From: Lachnoclostridium sp. UBA739
GTDB taxonomy: Bacteria; Bacillota_A; Clostridia; Lachnospirales; Lachnospiraceae
NCBI GenBank assembly: GCA_002297865.1
Contig: DBKX01000088.1
Location: 5,831-11,771 of the forward strand
Reading direction: 5' to 3'
DNA length: 5,941 bases
A model generated the notes under the pieces. It was not told where the DNA came from and searched no databases. It saw only the letters and a list, made by a program, of their open reading frames with translations. Of the stretch, positions 5,691 to 5,941 are shown piece after piece. A program made the position numbers and the translations under genes. The stretch's first letter is position 1; the number at the start of each line of letters is the position of its first letter.

Positions 5691-5941
5691 TTAACTGTTT
5701 TTACGTTTTAGTAGGGCATTATTTTTATAAACAGTACATTTTCTTCTAGCAAAAGCATTATGTATCAGTGCTTTCAATACTTCAGGAGCATCATAAACTT
5801 TTGACCAGTTTACCACCGATATAGGTATCCCTTTACTTATATTATCCATGACTCTCCAAGGTAAATAAGAAAATGCTTTTTCATATTCTTGTCGCTCTGC
5901 TAAACTTACCCAATTCGCACGATTATCGTCTATCAAATTTT
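5691..5941 (-). CDS. C-terminal end of an unrecognised protein upstream of the TIR gene, cut by the window edge
   Basis: The reading frame is open from the window edge to a TAA at 5693-5691 and encodes about 82 residues. I see no trustworthy start: the only initiation-like codon near the edge is a TTG at 5936 with too little sequence before it to judge, so this is best read as the tail of a longer gene. The visible part is soluble and mixed in character: ANWVSLAERQEYEKAF, a central ISVVNWSKVYDAPEVLKALI stretch and a basic end (KNNALLKRKNS). I do not recognise a family and assign no function. It stops 13 bases before the TIR start on the same strand and shares the TIR region's AT-rich composition, so it may be the first visible gene of the same operon and possibly a third component of the module. 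Confidence 0.6.
   Translation of the reverse strand, partial: NLIDDNRANWVSLAERQEYEKAFSYLPWRVMDNISKGIPISVVNWSKVYDAPEVLKALIHNAFARRKCTVYKNNALLKRKNS

Noticed and set aside
5682..5699. Short direct repeat AACTGTT-AATT-AACTGTT between the first gene and the TIR gene
   Set aside because: Seven-base repeats in AT-rich sequence are expected by chance; it is not an inverted repeat and lies over a stop codon, so I do not call an operator or terminator.
4072..5941. Canonical type I Thoeris locus
   Set aside because: No SIR2-SLOG ThsA is visible, and the TIR protein is about twice the length of a typical ThsB; a ThsA upstream of position 5941 cannot be excluded.

Overview
This window looks like part of a bacterial defence island, most likely from a low-GC Firmicute of the Clostridia/Lachnospiraceae kind. 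That guess rests on the AT-rich sequence, the strong AGGAGG-type ribosome binding sites and a consensus-like promoter; no taxonomic marker is present. Every gene I can support lies on the minus strand, so the biological reading order runs from position 5941 down to 1. Coding density is very high, and the largest non-coding gap is 72 bases.

Region A (5941-4072) is AT-rich and probably one transcription unit. It holds the C-terminal end of an unrecognised protein (5941-5691), then a 416-residue protein with a C-terminal TIR domain carrying an intact NADase-type catalytic glutamate (5677-4427). Overlapping that gene by 50 bases is a small three-helix membrane protein (4476-4072). A signalling or NAD-consuming TIR paired with a small membrane protein is the architecture expected of an abortive-infection module related in logic, though not shown by sequence, to Thoeris or CBASS. 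This is the part most likely to be poorly described.

Region B (3999-3274) is a single Fic-fold protein. Its inhibitory-helix-like segment and its Fic core are recognisable, but the catalytic histidine and several other residues of the Fic motif are replaced. The frame is intact, so it looks like a pseudoenzyme rather than a decayed gene.

Region C (3232-1) is the start of a type III Wadjet anti-plasmid operon: jetA (TIGR02677, kleisin-like), jetB (TIGR02678, KITE-like) and the first 200 codons of jetC (TIGR02680, SMC-like ATPase with an intact Walker A). The genes overlap by 4 and 26 bases and so are probably translationally coupled. jetD (TIGR02679, Toprim nuclease) is expected beyond position 1 but cannot be seen. 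A good extended -10 promoter inside the 3' end of the Fic gene probably drives this operon separately from the genes upstream. JetABC is expected to form an SMC motor that extrudes loops on small circular DNA, with JetD cutting it.

No tRNA, rRNA, CRISPR array, insertion sequence, attachment site or clear rho-independent terminator was found.
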